Positions 35,327 to 44,149 are shown, counted from the first letter of the stretch. The stretch is DNA of 64,000 bases from CAZHYV01 sp964537055 (GCA_964537055.1 CAZHYV010000007.1:62001-126000); one strand, 5' to 3'. Translations and numbers: made by a program. The notes: generated from the letters alone by a model not told the origin.

Positions 35327-38050
35327 CTATCTGTCGCTGTTTTCCCCTAAAATTCCCCTTATACAAGTCTCGGGTTGTTCAAGCAAAGGATGATGCCCAC
35401 AGTTTGGCAGCACACTCAGCTTTGACACGGGGAGTAACTCTTTCATCTGCTTGGCCAACATGGTAAATTTCGTGTCTCTCTCTCCCGTAATCAAATGGAT
35501 AGGGATGCGGATCCAAGGCAACCAATCCCAATAACTTGGCATCTGAGAGAGCCCAAGCTCTTTGATGGACAAAGCCAGGGCCTCGGGTCTATGTGCAAGG
35601 CGCATTTTTCGTTGGGCAGCCAGACGTTCTTTGGGAAGGTTCTCTTGAGATTCGAACAGCTCATTTTTTTCCCACTGCTTTACAAATTCCTCTGTACCCT
35701 TGGATAATAGCACGTCAATCCATTTCTTCTCTAGTGCTGCCCTCGCCATTCGTGAAGAACCCTCCTGTAACCCTGGTTGCGTACTTAAAAGCGTCCCTTC
35801 GGCAAAAAGCTGAGGATACCGTAACAAAAGACCAAGGGCGATCCGCCCACCCAAAGAATACCCCACCAGGTGAACTTTCCCCACATCCTGTTGCTCCGTC
35901 CACGACTGAATCAACTTGGCCATTCTGTCAACTTCCCCGAAAAACCCTGTCCCTTCTACGAGGGTCTGTGATGCCGCATGCCCCAAAAGCGCCGGTGCCA
36001 ATACAGGGATTTTTGTATCCAAAATCTTCGTGAAAGGATCCCACATGCTTGGGTCCTGTGTAAACCCATGAAGCAAAACAAACGCTTCTTTGAAGCTTGG
36101 GCCTGCTAGGAAAATTGGGTTTTCTTCCTTCGCAGCAATAACCCTTGGGTCATCAATTTCCGCATTACGCTGACGGGAAAACAGGCCAGGAAGGGCTGAC
36201 TCTAGTTTCTGTTTGAGCTGACGCGAAGAGTCAGCCGCACTTTGAGGCAGCACCTCTACCTCAATGACAGTACAACCTGGCTTGAGATAGGACGTTTGCA
36301 GCGCCGAGGCCAAGCCTTCTCTTGAAGAGGCACATAGATACTTGTGTCCATACGCACGGACCGCATCCTGCAAAGAGACCGCCTGTGGTGTCAAAAAGTG
36401 AGTTGCAAGCTGTTCATTCCCTGGGAAAAGCTTGGACACGGGGAGCTGATCAAAAATGCGGCCCCCTTGATTTTGAATCACCACAATGACAACGGGTTGT
36501 GTGACCGATGAAAAAAGAGCCATCCCGGAGAGATCGTGCAAGAAACTCACATCCCCAAGAAGTAGCGTTACCGGACGATGAGTCATACTAGCCGAACCGG
36601 CAGTGCCTGACAAAAGACCATCAATCCCACTTAGGCCTCGCTGTGACAGCACCAACGCCTCTGCCAGTCCTGTTCTTGCATAGGTGTTGACCTCACGAAT
36701 GGGAAGACTATTTCCCAACATAATAACAGAATCCTTGGGCAGATGGGCCATCGTTTCGTAAACCGCTTGTGGTTCGGTAAGGGCGCTTTCGCCAAGGATC
36801 TCAGCGTCCGCATGAAGCACTTCTTCGATGGCTCGTACAGCCGTAGCATGAGCCTCGGATAGGGATTGTCTAAAGAAGGTTTGTTCTAAGGCCTTGGTAC
36901 GACCTACATTCCCATTGTGAGAAAGCGCATGGCATAATCGTTCCAACGTGATTTTTACATCAGATAGAATTAGCTCATCTGCAGTACTGTGGGGGTCGTT
37001 CCAACCATACGGAGCAATGACAAACCTCTGGCACCCAAATCGAGGATCTTTCGTTCCATCCTCTCCGATCTTTTGATCGAGGAAATGTTCGAAGCCTCCC
37101 GAGGTTAATGAAGACCCAAGCTGAATGATCAGGTCAGGCTGAAACTTCTCCAAAAATGCAGGAATGCCAAGCAGCGTATCCAGCGTATCGATACACAGTT
37201 CTATGTCTGAATCCTTGTACGCTTCCTTCGCAATCTCTTGGGTCAAGCGAAATTGGCTTGCAGGCTCAGCAAACAGGGGGAATCCTGTAAGGGTCAAAAA
37301 CTCTTTTAACCAACTCCGAATATCTGCTTGACCGATAGGACCGGGACCGCACACCACAAGGCCTCGCTGCGACTTACAAATGGCCTCTTTCAGCCCCTTT
37401 ATGGTCTCTTCGCTTGGGGAAAGGACCGAAGCAGAAGCTTTCGTCATCTTACCCCTTGCTATTTCTTTCACTTGCTGAGAGAAAGCTTTTTCTTCCTCAG
37501 TCAAAGAAGAAGGTGGCTCAAGAGGCTTGGTAGCGCGGGCATTAATATGGACCGGTCCTGGCAGAGGATGGCTGCTGGTAAACACCGCCTGAGCCATCAT
37601 CCTTCGCAGAGCAAGCAAACCACCCCTACTCGGTCCTTGGGGAAGGCCCAGTTCAATAAACTTACGAACGTACTGCCCAAATAGCTTGCCCTGGTCCATT
37701 GTTTGATTGGCGCCACAATCTTGCAAAGAAAAAGGTCGGTCGGCCGTCAGGATCAGGATGGGCACATAGGCACTGGCAGCTTCCGTGATTGCCGGTAGGT
37801 AATGTGCCGCTGCACTGCCAGACGTACAAATAAGCAAACTTGGTTTTCCCGTCATGCGAGCTTGGCCCAGGGCAAAAAACCCAGCGGCTCGTTCGTCGAT
37901 GATATTGTAACAGCGCAACCTTGGGTTTTGGGAGGCTGCGATCACAAAAGGAGTAGATCGTGATCCCGGACTTACCACCACCTCAGTAATTCCTGCCTCC
38001 GCCAAACTATCCATGAGCAGAAAGGCCCATTCGGCCTGCAGATTGTTCAT
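35327..38050 (-). CDS. menD: MenD-MenH fusion: SEPHCHC synthase with C-terminal alpha/beta hydrolase
   Basis: 907 residues. Residues 1 to about 600 are MenD, the thiamine-diphosphate enzyme that adds alpha-ketoglutarate to isochorismate: VVVSPGSRSTPF near 26, DERAAGFFALG near 52, GNSLPIRE near 430, SGIDGLLSGTAG near 462 and LLGDVSFLHDLSGM near 490. From about residue 650 an alpha/beta hydrolase follows (FVLLHGFTQDPSMW) with nucleophile GYSLGG near 731, Asp in TGERDTKF near 858 and His in NCGHHPLLEQP near 886; this is the MenH (SHCHC synthase) pattern. The two catalyse consecutive menaquinone steps. Normal MenD is 550-600 residues, so this is a true fusion. Confidence 0.92.
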   Translation of the reverse strand: MNNLQAEWAFLLMDSLAEAGITEVVVSPGSRSTPFVIAASQNPRLRCYNIIDERAAGFFALGQARMTGKPSLLICTSGSAAAHYLPAITEAASAYVPILILTADRPFSLQDCGANQTMDQGKLFGQYVRKFIELGLPQGPSRGGLLALRRMMAQAVFTSSHPLPGPVHINARATKPLEPPSSLTEEEKAFSQQVKEIARGKMTKASASVLSPSEETIKGLKEAICKSQRGLVVCGPGPIGQADIRSWLKEFLTLTGFPLFAEPASQFRLTQEIAKEAYKDSDIELCIDTLDTLLGIPAFLEKFQPDLIIQLGSSLTSGGFEHFLDQKIGEDGTKDPRFGCQRFVIAPYGWNDPHSTADELILSDVKITLERLCHALSHNGNVGRTKALEQTFFRQSLSEAHATAVRAIEEVLHADAEILGESALTEPQAVYETMAHLPKDSVIMLGNSLPIREVNTYARTGLAEALVLSQRGLSGIDGLLSGTAGSASMTHRPVTLLLGDVSFLHDLSGMALFSSVTQPVVIVVIQNQGGRIFDQLPVSKLFPGNEQLATHFLTPQAVSLQDAVRAYGHKYLCASSREGLASALQTSYLKPGCTVIEVEVLPQSAADSSRQLKQKLESALPGLFSRQRNAEIDDPRVIAAKEENPIFLAGPSFKEAFVLLHGFTQDPSMWDPFTKILDTKIPVLAPALLGHAASQTLVEGTGFFGEVDRMAKLIQSWTEQQDVGKVHLVGYSLGGRIALGLLLRYPQLFAEGTLLSTQPGLQEGSSRMARAALEKKWIDVLLSKGTEEFVKQWEKNELFESQENLPKERLAAQRKMRLAHRPEALALSIKELGLSQMPSYWDWLPWIRIPIHLITGERDTKFTMLAKQMKELLPVSKLSVLPNCGHHPLLEQPETCIRGILGENSDR

Positions 38051-38396
38051 TCGGTTTTGCCTCGCAAGATAAGTATGATACGCAGGTTACGTAGTATTTC
38101 GATTTTTTGCAGCTATTTCTTTCTAGATGGCATTGTCTTTCTCCAGAAATCTGGATGATAGTGACTTTCCCCAAAAAATAACAGCAGTTTTCTGGAAAGA
38201 ACTTTCTTTCTGTAACGCTCGAATTTGATTCTTTTTTACGCATTCTTCATATGGCGCTTGGATACAATATTGAGATTTTATCTGCTTGAAATTGTTTTCT
38301 ATGATATTTTCTCTGAAAAGGACGTTCTATCGTTCAGCACGTCCGAACACGATAAGAAACCCAAACCTTGTGATTGTTCTGTCATAGGAGGCAATA
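38051..38396. other. intergenic region between menD and a small lipoprotein
   Basis: A 346-base gap between divergent genes. It contains an A/T-rich stretch and one clear short palindrome, TCCAGA-AA-TCTGGA at 38142-38155, plus a looser TTTTCTGGAAAG near 38190. Promoters for both flanking genes must lie here, but I cannot assign -10 and -35 boxes with confidence. An AGGAGG site at 38386-38391 belongs to the small lipoprotein. Confidence 0.5.
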
Positions 38397-38540
38397 ATGA
38401 AAAAAACTGCAAACATGATTCTGTCAATCTCTTTCCTGGTAGCGCTTGGCACCCTATTTGCAAGCTGCAAGGCCTGTAATGAAAATACAAGATATAACTA
38501 TGACAAGATAGACTATCCCCCTCCAGGCAACAAAGCCTGA
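38397..38540 (+). CDS. 47-residue lipoprotein
   Basis: A short gene missed by length cut-offs. ATG 38397 has AGGAGG 5 bases upstream. The protein begins MKKTANMILSISFLVALGT, has the lipobox FASC near residue 30 and a mature part of only 18 residues with a second Cys (SCKACNENTRYN) ending PPPGNKA. Stop TGA at 38538-38540. The combination of strong ribosome site, signal peptide and Cys makes it likely real. It lies upstream of the AI-2E-type permease by 113 bases. Lysis-protein-like or entericidin-like lipoproteins have similar size, but I see no match. Confidence 0.7.
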   Translation: MKKTANMILSISFLVALGTLFASCKACNENTRYNYDKIDYPPPGNKA

Positions 38541-38653
38541 TTCATTCCTTTTTCATTTACCCTTATCCAAAACAATTCTATGGCCTTTTCCTCCCCGAAA
38601 TATCGAAGATTCTTCTTTGCTTTTCCCTTTCGTATGTTACATTATTTCTTGGC

Positions 38654-39871
38654 ATGAAAAAGCCTGTTGCTCCTCAAACACCTCCCCCTCCGCTCAAGGA
38701 AGAAGTTCCTATCGATCCTCCGCCTGCCGAAGAAATGGCCTTAAGCAAATTGATGGAGCAAGAGCGGGACATCATCTGGAGCAGCCGAAGCCAACAGCGG
38801 GCCCTGGGTATTTTCGCCTTGGTGGCAATCTTAGGTATCATCTGGCTTGCGCAGCCTGTATGGATTGGTCTTTTGCTAGGAACCTTGCTTGCCTTTAGCA
38901 TCGAACCGTTTTACCAACGTTTGCGAAGGCGGTGGAAACGTGCTGAATTTGCTGCTCTCCTCTGCTCAGGCTTAGCAACCTTGGGGGTGCTGGGCGCCAT
39001 GGTAGGCATTGGGTATTGGTTAGTCAATCGAACCATCGCTCTAGCACAAATGTCAAAAGGTGCCTTCTTATCGGGAGGTTGGGTTTACGAGGCAAGCCAA
39101 CGAGTGGGGAAGCAATTTTCCCATCTCATGAAAATCCTTCGATTTGAACCCACCGCTTGGATTACTCGCCTCGGTGAGCAGGCCGCAAGCCTTGCCAACC
39201 AAGCAACAGAACTTGCAAGAACCCTGGCCGATGCTACGTTAAGTGCACTACTTACGATGTTCTTTCTCGTGCTGACCATGCACTTTATTTTAAAGCAATG
39301 GCCCAACATGACAAAGCAGGCCGAGGCCCTTTTGCCACTCCATCCTCGTCATTCGAGAGCCCTTTTAGAAGAGTTCCGGCAGGTGGGACGTAATGTTCTT
39401 CTGGGCACGGTTCTCACAGGCATTGCCCAAGGCGTTCTTGCTGGGATTGGTTATTTCCTCATGGGGGTTCCTGAGGCTGCCTTCTTTGGGGCCTTAACCG
39501 CCGTGGCTTCTTTGGTTCCTGCGGTAGGAACGCTTCTTATCTGGATTCCAATTGGAGTTTATTTGATTGTGACAGGACATGTTGCTGGCGGCATTGTAGA
39601 GCTAGTCTATGGAACGACCATTGTGGTGGGCGTTTCCGATTATATTATCCGCCCCGCTCTGGTAGGCCGCCATGGAAAAACACCAGCCCTTTTGATGTTT
39701 ATCGCCCTTTTCGGCGGAATTAGTGTCTTTGGGATGATTGGCCTGATTTTAGGACCTGTGATTATGACACTTTCCATTGCTCTTGTCCGCCTCTATATTC
39801 GCGAGCGAAGCCAACTGATCGCTTCTCAATCTTTAATTCATCCTATCGATAGTGGAGATTTTTCCTCATAG
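38654..39871 (+). CDS. AI-2E family (PerM/YdiK-type) membrane permease
   Basis: 405 residues. A Pro-rich cytoplasmic N-terminus (residues 1-35) is followed by a pair of transmembrane segments, a long soluble stretch, and about five more helices. Matches to the AI-2E family include SIEPFYQRLRRR near 82, the FFLVLTMHFILKQW segment near 205, GIAQGVLAGIGYFLMGVPEAAFFGALTAVASLVPAVGTLLIWIP near 256-300 in outline, and YIIRPALVGRHGKTPALLMF near 330. Members export small molecules or act as Na/H antiporters; the substrate here cannot be told. It starts ATG 38654, close after the small lipoprotein. Confidence 0.87.
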   Translation: MKKPVAPQTPPPPLKEEVPIDPPPAEEMALSKLMEQERDIIWSSRSQQRALGIFALVAILGIIWLAQPVWIGLLLGTLLAFSIEPFYQRLRRRWKRAEFAALLCSGLATLGVLGAMVGIGYWLVNRTIALAQMSKGAFLSGGWVYEASQRVGKQFSHLMKILRFEPTAWITRLGEQAASLANQATELARTLADATLSALLTMFFLVLTMHFILKQWPNMTKQAEALLPLHPRHSRALLEEFRQVGRNVLLGTVLTGIAQGVLAGIGYFLMGVPEAAFFGALTAVASLVPAVGTLLIWIPIGVYLIVTGHVAGGIVELVYGTTIVVGVSDYIIRPALVGRHGKTPALLMFIALFGGISVFGMIGLILGPVIMTLSIALVRLYIRERSQLIASQSLIHPIDSGDFSS

Positions 39872-40005
39872 ACGCGCAGAAGCGGGGTCCAATAGAAGCT
39901 GGTGTCAATTGGCTTGCGGGTTGTTGACTTCTCAGAAGATTTACCTACTTCTTTCAACAACTACGGTATGGACAGAGTTCTCTAGCTATTTTATCTTCAT
40001 TTTCC

Positions 40006-40677
40006 ATGAAAAGAAAACTTCTGAGCTCGCTTTTATTCCTTACCACTGTGGTTCCGCTAAAGGGATATACCCAAGGTCAGTATGCAGAATCAAAGCGTGT
40101 GGTTTTGAAGCAACTCCCGGATGCTGTATCTCCGTCCCGTTTTCAAAAACAGTTTGGTATTGGAGGAACTATGATTCCGGTGTATGGAGCTTGGTATCTT
40201 GGGAGAGAAGGGGGTTACTACGGAGGCGTTCAGCTCGATTTTCTTGGACGGGTGCATCCACAACTTACGTTAGAAGGATCGGTGGGAATCATCGCTGCGG
40301 CTCGCTCTCTCATTGAGTTTCCTATCTCATTAGGAATGCGAGTCTATCTGCGAGCCTTGCCCACAAGAATCGATCGTATTTATCTAATGCCTTACCTGAC
40401 CGTTGGATTCCAAGTGGGGATTCCTTTAGACCGGAGTCGCTATTTCTACATTGATGGATTTGGAGGCTCTTATCCTCAAGTCTATAGTCCAGCGGCAGCG
40501 CTCTACATAGGCGCAAATCTAGGAGCTGGTCTTGAAATCCGATTCAAGCGTCATTTTGCGATGAATGTCGACCTTCGATTTACCGGCGATGGTGCTGTAG
40601 ATATCTACCAATACGAACGTAATATTTATCCTCGATTAGGTTTGCGTTTAGGAATCGGAGTTGCGGGCTATTTGTAA
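40006..40677 (+). CDS. predicted outer-membrane beta-barrel protein
   Basis: 223 residues with a signal peptide to about residue 23 (VPLKGYTQG). A barrel domain begins KQFGIGGTMIPVYGAWYLG near 49, has repeated aromatic-rich strands, RALPTRIDRIYLMPYLTVGFQVG near 117 in outline, and ends GVAGYL. It resembles the barrel at 23373-24125 in the FQ/RNQFGIG start, the LP-x-x-P/RIDR segment and the G-L-E-x-RF strand, so these are probably paralogues. A terminal Leu instead of Phe is unusual but accepted. Two palindromes follow at once (40683-40736). Confidence 0.68.
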   Translation: MKRKLLSSLLFLTTVVPLKGYTQGQYAESKRVVLKQLPDAVSPSRFQKQFGIGGTMIPVYGAWYLGREGGYYGGVQLDFLGRVHPQLTLEGSVGIIAAARSLIEFPISLGMRVYLRALPTRIDRIYLMPYLTVGFQVGIPLDRSRYFYIDGFGGSYPQVYSPAAALYIGANLGAGLEIRFKRHFAMNVDLRFTGDGAVDIYQYERNIYPRLGLRLGIGVAGYL

Positions 40678-40682
40678 ACCAA

Positions 40683-40736
40683 ACTGGTAAAAATAATTAC
40701 CGGTTTTCAAGAAAAGTGGTAACATTTTTTACCAGT
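40683..40736. promoter_or_regulatory. twin imperfect palindromes (operator-like), 32 bases apart
   Basis: Two 22-base sites: ACTGGTAA-AAATAA-TTACCGGT at 40683-40704 and AGTGGTAA-CATTTT-TTACCAGT at 40715-40736. Both follow the consensus ACTGGTAA-N6-TTACCAGT with one mismatch each. Their centres are 32 bases apart, three turns of the helix, as expected for cooperative repressor binding. They lie 6 bases after the barrel stop and upstream of the Roadblock-aroQ operon. The binding protein is unknown. They could also be two weak A/T-rich terminator hairpins. Confidence 0.5.
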
Positions 40737-40748
40737 TTTCCTGTAAAC

Positions 40749-40862
40749 ATGATCGAAACAGTAAGAATCCTCCTTACCAGAAGCGAAGAAGACGAGAGTA
40801 CCTTCGATGGAGATACAATCACCGTGACCCCGATTTGGCGGTTCCTGCTTACACTACCCTAG
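40749..40862 (+). CDS. possible 37-residue peptide
   Basis: An open frame from ATG 40749 to TAG 40862 directly after the twin palindromes (begins MIETVRILLTRSEED, ends WRFLLTLP). There is no ribosome site, and its length is within chance. It may be a leader peptide for the Roadblock-aroQ operon or simply noise. Listed only because its position between an operator-like site and an operon is where a leader peptide would lie. Confidence 0.2.
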   Translation: MIETVRILLTRSEEDESTFDGDTITVTPIWRFLLTLP

Positions 40863-40950
40863 TAACTTAAAGAGAAAACCCCATGGTGTGTGTCCTCCAC
40901 TTCGGATTCATGTTGTTGACTCTACCACACAAAACAGCTACATACGTTCT

Positions 40951-41328
40951 ATGTTTCAAGAGAGACTTCATCAACTATTGACCCAATGTGACAAGACACT
41001 AGCTGTTTTGCTCGTGGGGACGGATGGCATTTTGGTAGATAGTGATTCAAAACTTGAGCTGGACATGGACCTAACGTCTCTTGGCGCAGAGGCTGCGGAT
41101 TTGCTGCATCAAGTTTATAAATCCACCGAAGTCTTCCAAGGAGGAAACCTTGATATCTTTTCTGTCGAAACTTCCCAATACATCCTCCTTCTGAAACCAC
41201 TCCACGTAAACTATTTCCTTTTGGTTATGACAAAACCAGAAGCCCTTTTGGGAAAAGTTCGTTTTCATCTTGAGCAAACGGCAGCACAATTACAAAAGGA
41301 GGTAACCTATGAGTTTTTTGGAAGATGA
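40951..41328 (+). CDS. Roadblock/LC7 domain protein
   Basis: 125 residues from ATG 40951; the frame opens at GTG 40888, whose extra 21 residues are not conserved. It fits the Roadblock/LC7 fold: MFQERLHQLLTQCDKTLAVLLVGTDGILVDSD, an EAADLLHQVYKS helix, VETSQYILLLKPLHVNYFLLVM (the strand-helix core) and a final helix. Such proteins, including MglB, act as GTPase partners in myxobacteria. No MglA-like GTPase is in this window. The stop at 41328 lies 20 bases inside the start of aroQ. Confidence 0.78.
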   Translation: MFQERLHQLLTQCDKTLAVLLVGTDGILVDSDSKLELDMDLTSLGAEAADLLHQVYKSTEVFQGGNLDIFSVETSQYILLLKPLHVNYFLLVMTKPEALLGKVRFHLEQTAAQLQKEVTYEFFGR

Positions 41329-41824
41329 GCTACACCCAATTCAACATGAGCCTCATAGTTTGGACAAGGTAAGTCCGCCCAAAATCTTAGTTCTTCATGG
41401 TCCAAACTTGAATTTGCTAGGAACCCGGGAGGCAGACTTGTATGGACAGACCACCCTCCAAGAGATCCATCAAACTTTGCAAGCACAAGCAGAGGCACAT
41501 GGTTTTTTTATCGAAACCTTTCAATCGAACAGCGAAGGTGCGCTTATCGACCAAATTCACCGGGCCGTGTCTGAAAAGTTCAGTGGAATCCTTATCAATC
41601 CAGCCGCCTATACCCACACCTCGATCGCTCTTAGAGACGCTATCGCCTCTATCAATCTACCTACGGTGGAAGTCCACCTTACTAACCTTCACCGCCGAGA
41701 AGAATTCCGACAGATCTCCTTTTTGTCCGCTGTCTGTATCGGGGTGGTCATGGGTTTTGGAGCCGATTCCTACTCGGTGGGACTCACTGCCTTGCTCCAT
41801 TATCTGAAACGCAAACGTATGTAG
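41309..41824 (+). CDS. aroQ: 3-dehydroquinate dehydratase, type II
   Basis: 171 residues. Type II signature PKILVLHGPNLNLLGTRE with catalytic Tyr45 (DLYGQTT), His103 in NPAAYTHTSIALRDA, and VEVHLTNLHRREEFR carrying the substrate-binding Asn, His and Arg. It dehydrates dehydroquinate in the shikimate pathway. An N-terminal extension of about 24 residues precedes the usual start. ATG 41309 has GGAGG 5 bases upstream and overlaps the end of the Roadblock gene by 20 bases, so translation is coupled. Confidence 0.95.
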   Translation: MSFLEDELHPIQHEPHSLDKVSPPKILVLHGPNLNLLGTREADLYGQTTLQEIHQTLQAQAEAHGFFIETFQSNSEGALIDQIHRAVSEKFSGILINPAAYTHTSIALRDAIASINLPTVEVHLTNLHRREEFRQISFLSAVCIGVVMGFGADSYSVGLTALLHYLKRKRM

Positions 41825-41893
41825 GAATGTTATATAACTATTTACTGCATAACCTAATATAAATTCTTCATTTACCATGGGGAGTATAATCAT

Positions 41894-42397
41894 ATGAAAA
41901 AGTCTTTATGGGTTCTTTTTGTTTTTTCTCTAGGCCTCGCAGGCTGTAACCCTAACAGCAACATTCTTGAAGCTTCAGGAGGAGTGAATCAAAGTGGTGT
42001 TTCTATCCAAGTAAGGCGTTATATTGAACAACTTGCTGGAGGGGAAGGAGTGCCTTCCATCCCCATCTGCGAACTCTCGAAAACAGACCACGAATGCCAA
42101 CTTTACTATCATGGCAAGGATGACGCTTTACATAAGCTAATCTATGCCTCAGAAGCTCGCTTGGGGATTTTGATAGGAAACGACCAACTGCATAGCTACG
42201 AAACAGAACAAAAAAAGAATGCTCTTCGGAAGAGGCAACAAGAGGCGGTTCGTGGATTGGCCCGGTGGCATGCAAATAAACGGAGGTTTGTTCAAAATGA
42301 ACCTGGTCTCGTGGACGCTACCCTAGATGGAACAGAGTACTCGGTGGTTCACAGCCCCTCTGAACCCGAACCTAGCGACCCAGACCTATCTTCGTAG
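41894..42397 (+). CDS. lipoprotein of unknown function
   Basis: 167 residues. Signal peptide MKKSLWVLFVFSLGLAGC with canonical lipobox LAGC at 15-18. A Ser/Asn linker precedes a mainly helical region with a Cys pair (PICELSKTDHEC near 58-69) and LYYHGKDDALHKLIYASEARLG near 71. The tail is acidic and Pro/Ser-rich (SEPEPSDPDL). It sits 3 bases before the convergent OmpA-domain gene's stop. A GGGGAG site precedes the ATG. No family recognised. Confidence 0.72.
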   Translation: MKKSLWVLFVFSLGLAGCNPNSNILEASGGVNQSGVSIQVRRYIEQLAGGEGVPSIPICELSKTDHECQLYYHGKDDALHKLIYASEARLGILIGNDQLHSYETEQKKNALRKRQQEAVRGLARWHANKRRFVQNEPGLVDATLDGTEYSVVHSPSEPEPSDPDLSS

Positions 42398-42400
42398 GCC

Positions 42401-43918
42401 TTATTGGGTAATGATAAATTCAACGCGGCGATTCTTATCTTGACCCACTTGCGTTTTGTTATCCCCTAAGGGGTTTGCATTTCCATGCCCTACCGAGGTG
42501 AGTCGTAAAGGATCGATCCCTTTTCCGACAAGATAATCACGAACTGATCCTGCCCGTTCCGTAGAGAGACGGAAATTTCGGCTCTGGGAGCCACGGAGAT
42601 CGGTATAGCCCTCGATGCGTAGGTGGATGCTCGGGTACTGCTTTAGCACTCTGACAATCTCATCGAGAAGAGCGTAGGAAGATTTCTGAATGGTGGCCCG
42701 GTTGGTAACAAACTGAACCGTTTGTTTAAGAGAAATGCGATCTTTTTCAATTTGAACAAAGCGACCTTGGATGGGACACCCTTGGTTCGCTTTGGGACCT
42801 GCCGCCGTCGGGCACTGGTCGTCATTCCCTACGACCCCATCTGCATCCAAATCTGGCTCCATGGCAGGTGGGCGAGGCGGAAGAGAAGGTGAGACTCCAG
42901 GGGGGAGAGCTGGTTTTGTCTCTGAAGTAGGTTTTGCTTGCAAAGAAGCAACAGGGGGGGGGCTCTTTAAGGGAGCAGCTTTGGGGCGAGGAGAATCTTT
43001 TTGTTCTGAGCGTATCCAAACATAGGAAATACCCACGAATACTCTCCCCTGAGGAAGCCCCGCTGCCGGTGTAAGGCCCACTCCACCGCCCAAGAAAACG
43101 CTGATACCCTTTTGTTGCTCCCACTTTGCCCCAAAAAGCATCTCGAGGGGCGAATAAATCTTAGGTCCATTAATCAAGCTAGTTCCTCCCGTCAGCTCTC
43201 CCACGGCACTAAACCCAACAGGCAAAGGAATATACACCCCAAGCCCATAGCGAATCTGGTGAGAGATGGTGGTATCTCCAGCGGTTTGGCTGCTGGTGCG
43301 GAAAAGAAGGCTTACATTCAAAGCAACAAAAGCACCCTTCCAAAACCGGTAATCCAAGGTCACTTTAGGCTCAATCCCCACTGCACCCGAACCCCGAAAG
43401 ACAGCCGAGTCGCCCGTTGGGAAAAGGAATTGAGGTACCAAAGCAAGACCAAGACCTTTCTCTCCATCCCCAAGGATGCGAAACTTTCCCCAAATTCGAA
43501 CATCCCCAATACCCGCGGTATTGTAATTGGGGGCAAAGGGAACAAGGTCTGAGGGAGTCTTCCGATCAAAATCTTGGTAGATAATCAAAGGGATATCAAA
43601 CCCTAAAAAGATCCCAGACTTGATCCCTAGCCCTCCCATGACATGCCAAGTTACAAAATGAGAGACTGTATCCCCCGAGTTACGATTATTAAGCGGATCA
43701 TAACGACGCAGCGGATTGAATGCTGCGTCAAACCAGATGGCTGCTGCAGGAATGAGGTGGCCAGGCGGCCTGGTTCCCTCGAGAGTAAATAGGTTCTGTG
43801 ACCCTAAGGTAGGTTGAAACGTTTGGAGATTCACAAAACCTGCGGGCGAATCAGCATACATTCTCTTCTCAAGGAGCCTGAAGAAAATAAAGACGAACAT
43901 AAACATTCGATATCGCAT
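42401..43918 (-). CDS. OmpA-family outer-membrane protein with TSP3-like repeat, copy 1
   Basis: 505 residues from ATG 43918 (GAGGAG 6 bases upstream; frame extends to 43936). Signal peptide to about residue 22. Residues 25-290 form a transport-type barrel (SQNLFTLEGTRPPG, FPTGDSAVFRGSG, FVGISYVWI). A Pro-rich linker follows, then one calcium-binding thrombospondin-3-like repeat (DLDADGVVGNDDQCP) and a C-terminal OmpA peptidoglycan-binding domain (IQFVTN-like strand near 395, LRIEGYTDLRGSQSRNFRLSTERAGSVRDYL near 437-467 in outline). It anchors the outer membrane to peptidoglycan. It is paralogous to 44150-45721, with 231 bases between them. Confidence 0.85.
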   Translation of the reverse strand: MRYRMFMFVFIFFRLLEKRMYADSPAGFVNLQTFQPTLGSQNLFTLEGTRPPGHLIPAAAIWFDAAFNPLRRYDPLNNRNSGDTVSHFVTWHVMGGLGIKSGIFLGFDIPLIIYQDFDRKTPSDLVPFAPNYNTAGIGDVRIWGKFRILGDGEKGLGLALVPQFLFPTGDSAVFRGSGAVGIEPKVTLDYRFWKGAFVALNVSLLFRTSSQTAGDTTISHQIRYGLGVYIPLPVGFSAVGELTGGTSLINGPKIYSPLEMLFGAKWEQQKGISVFLGGGVGLTPAAGLPQGRVFVGISYVWIRSEQKDSPRPKAAPLKSPPPVASLQAKPTSETKPALPPGVSPSLPPRPPAMEPDLDADGVVGNDDQCPTAAGPKANQGCPIQGRFVQIEKDRISLKQTVQFVTNRATIQKSSYALLDEIVRVLKQYPSIHLRIEGYTDLRGSQSRNFRLSTERAGSVRDYLVGKGIDPLRLTSVGHGNANPLGDNKTQVGQDKNRRVEFIITQ

Positions 43919-44149
43919 GATTCTCTCCTCTGCCAAAGAAGCTCACAATTCTCTTCCTGCGAAAGACAGCTTCTCTAGAACTCATCCCTGTGAAATATTG
44001 ACAGGAAGCAGCTTCAAGAAAAGCATAAGTCTTTAAAGAAAGAAATCTTCTTTTTCCTAGATAAGAAAGAAATAGATAGTTTAGGGAGGATAGCGACCCT
44101 GGCAGAGAGGACACTGCCAGGGTCGTAGAAGAGAAGCTCGTTTACGGGG

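Noticed and set aside
38225..38479. 84-codon plus-strand frame overlapping the 47-residue lipoprotein
   Set aside because: The overlapping short frame has the ribosome site, signal peptide and lipobox; this one is out of frame with them.
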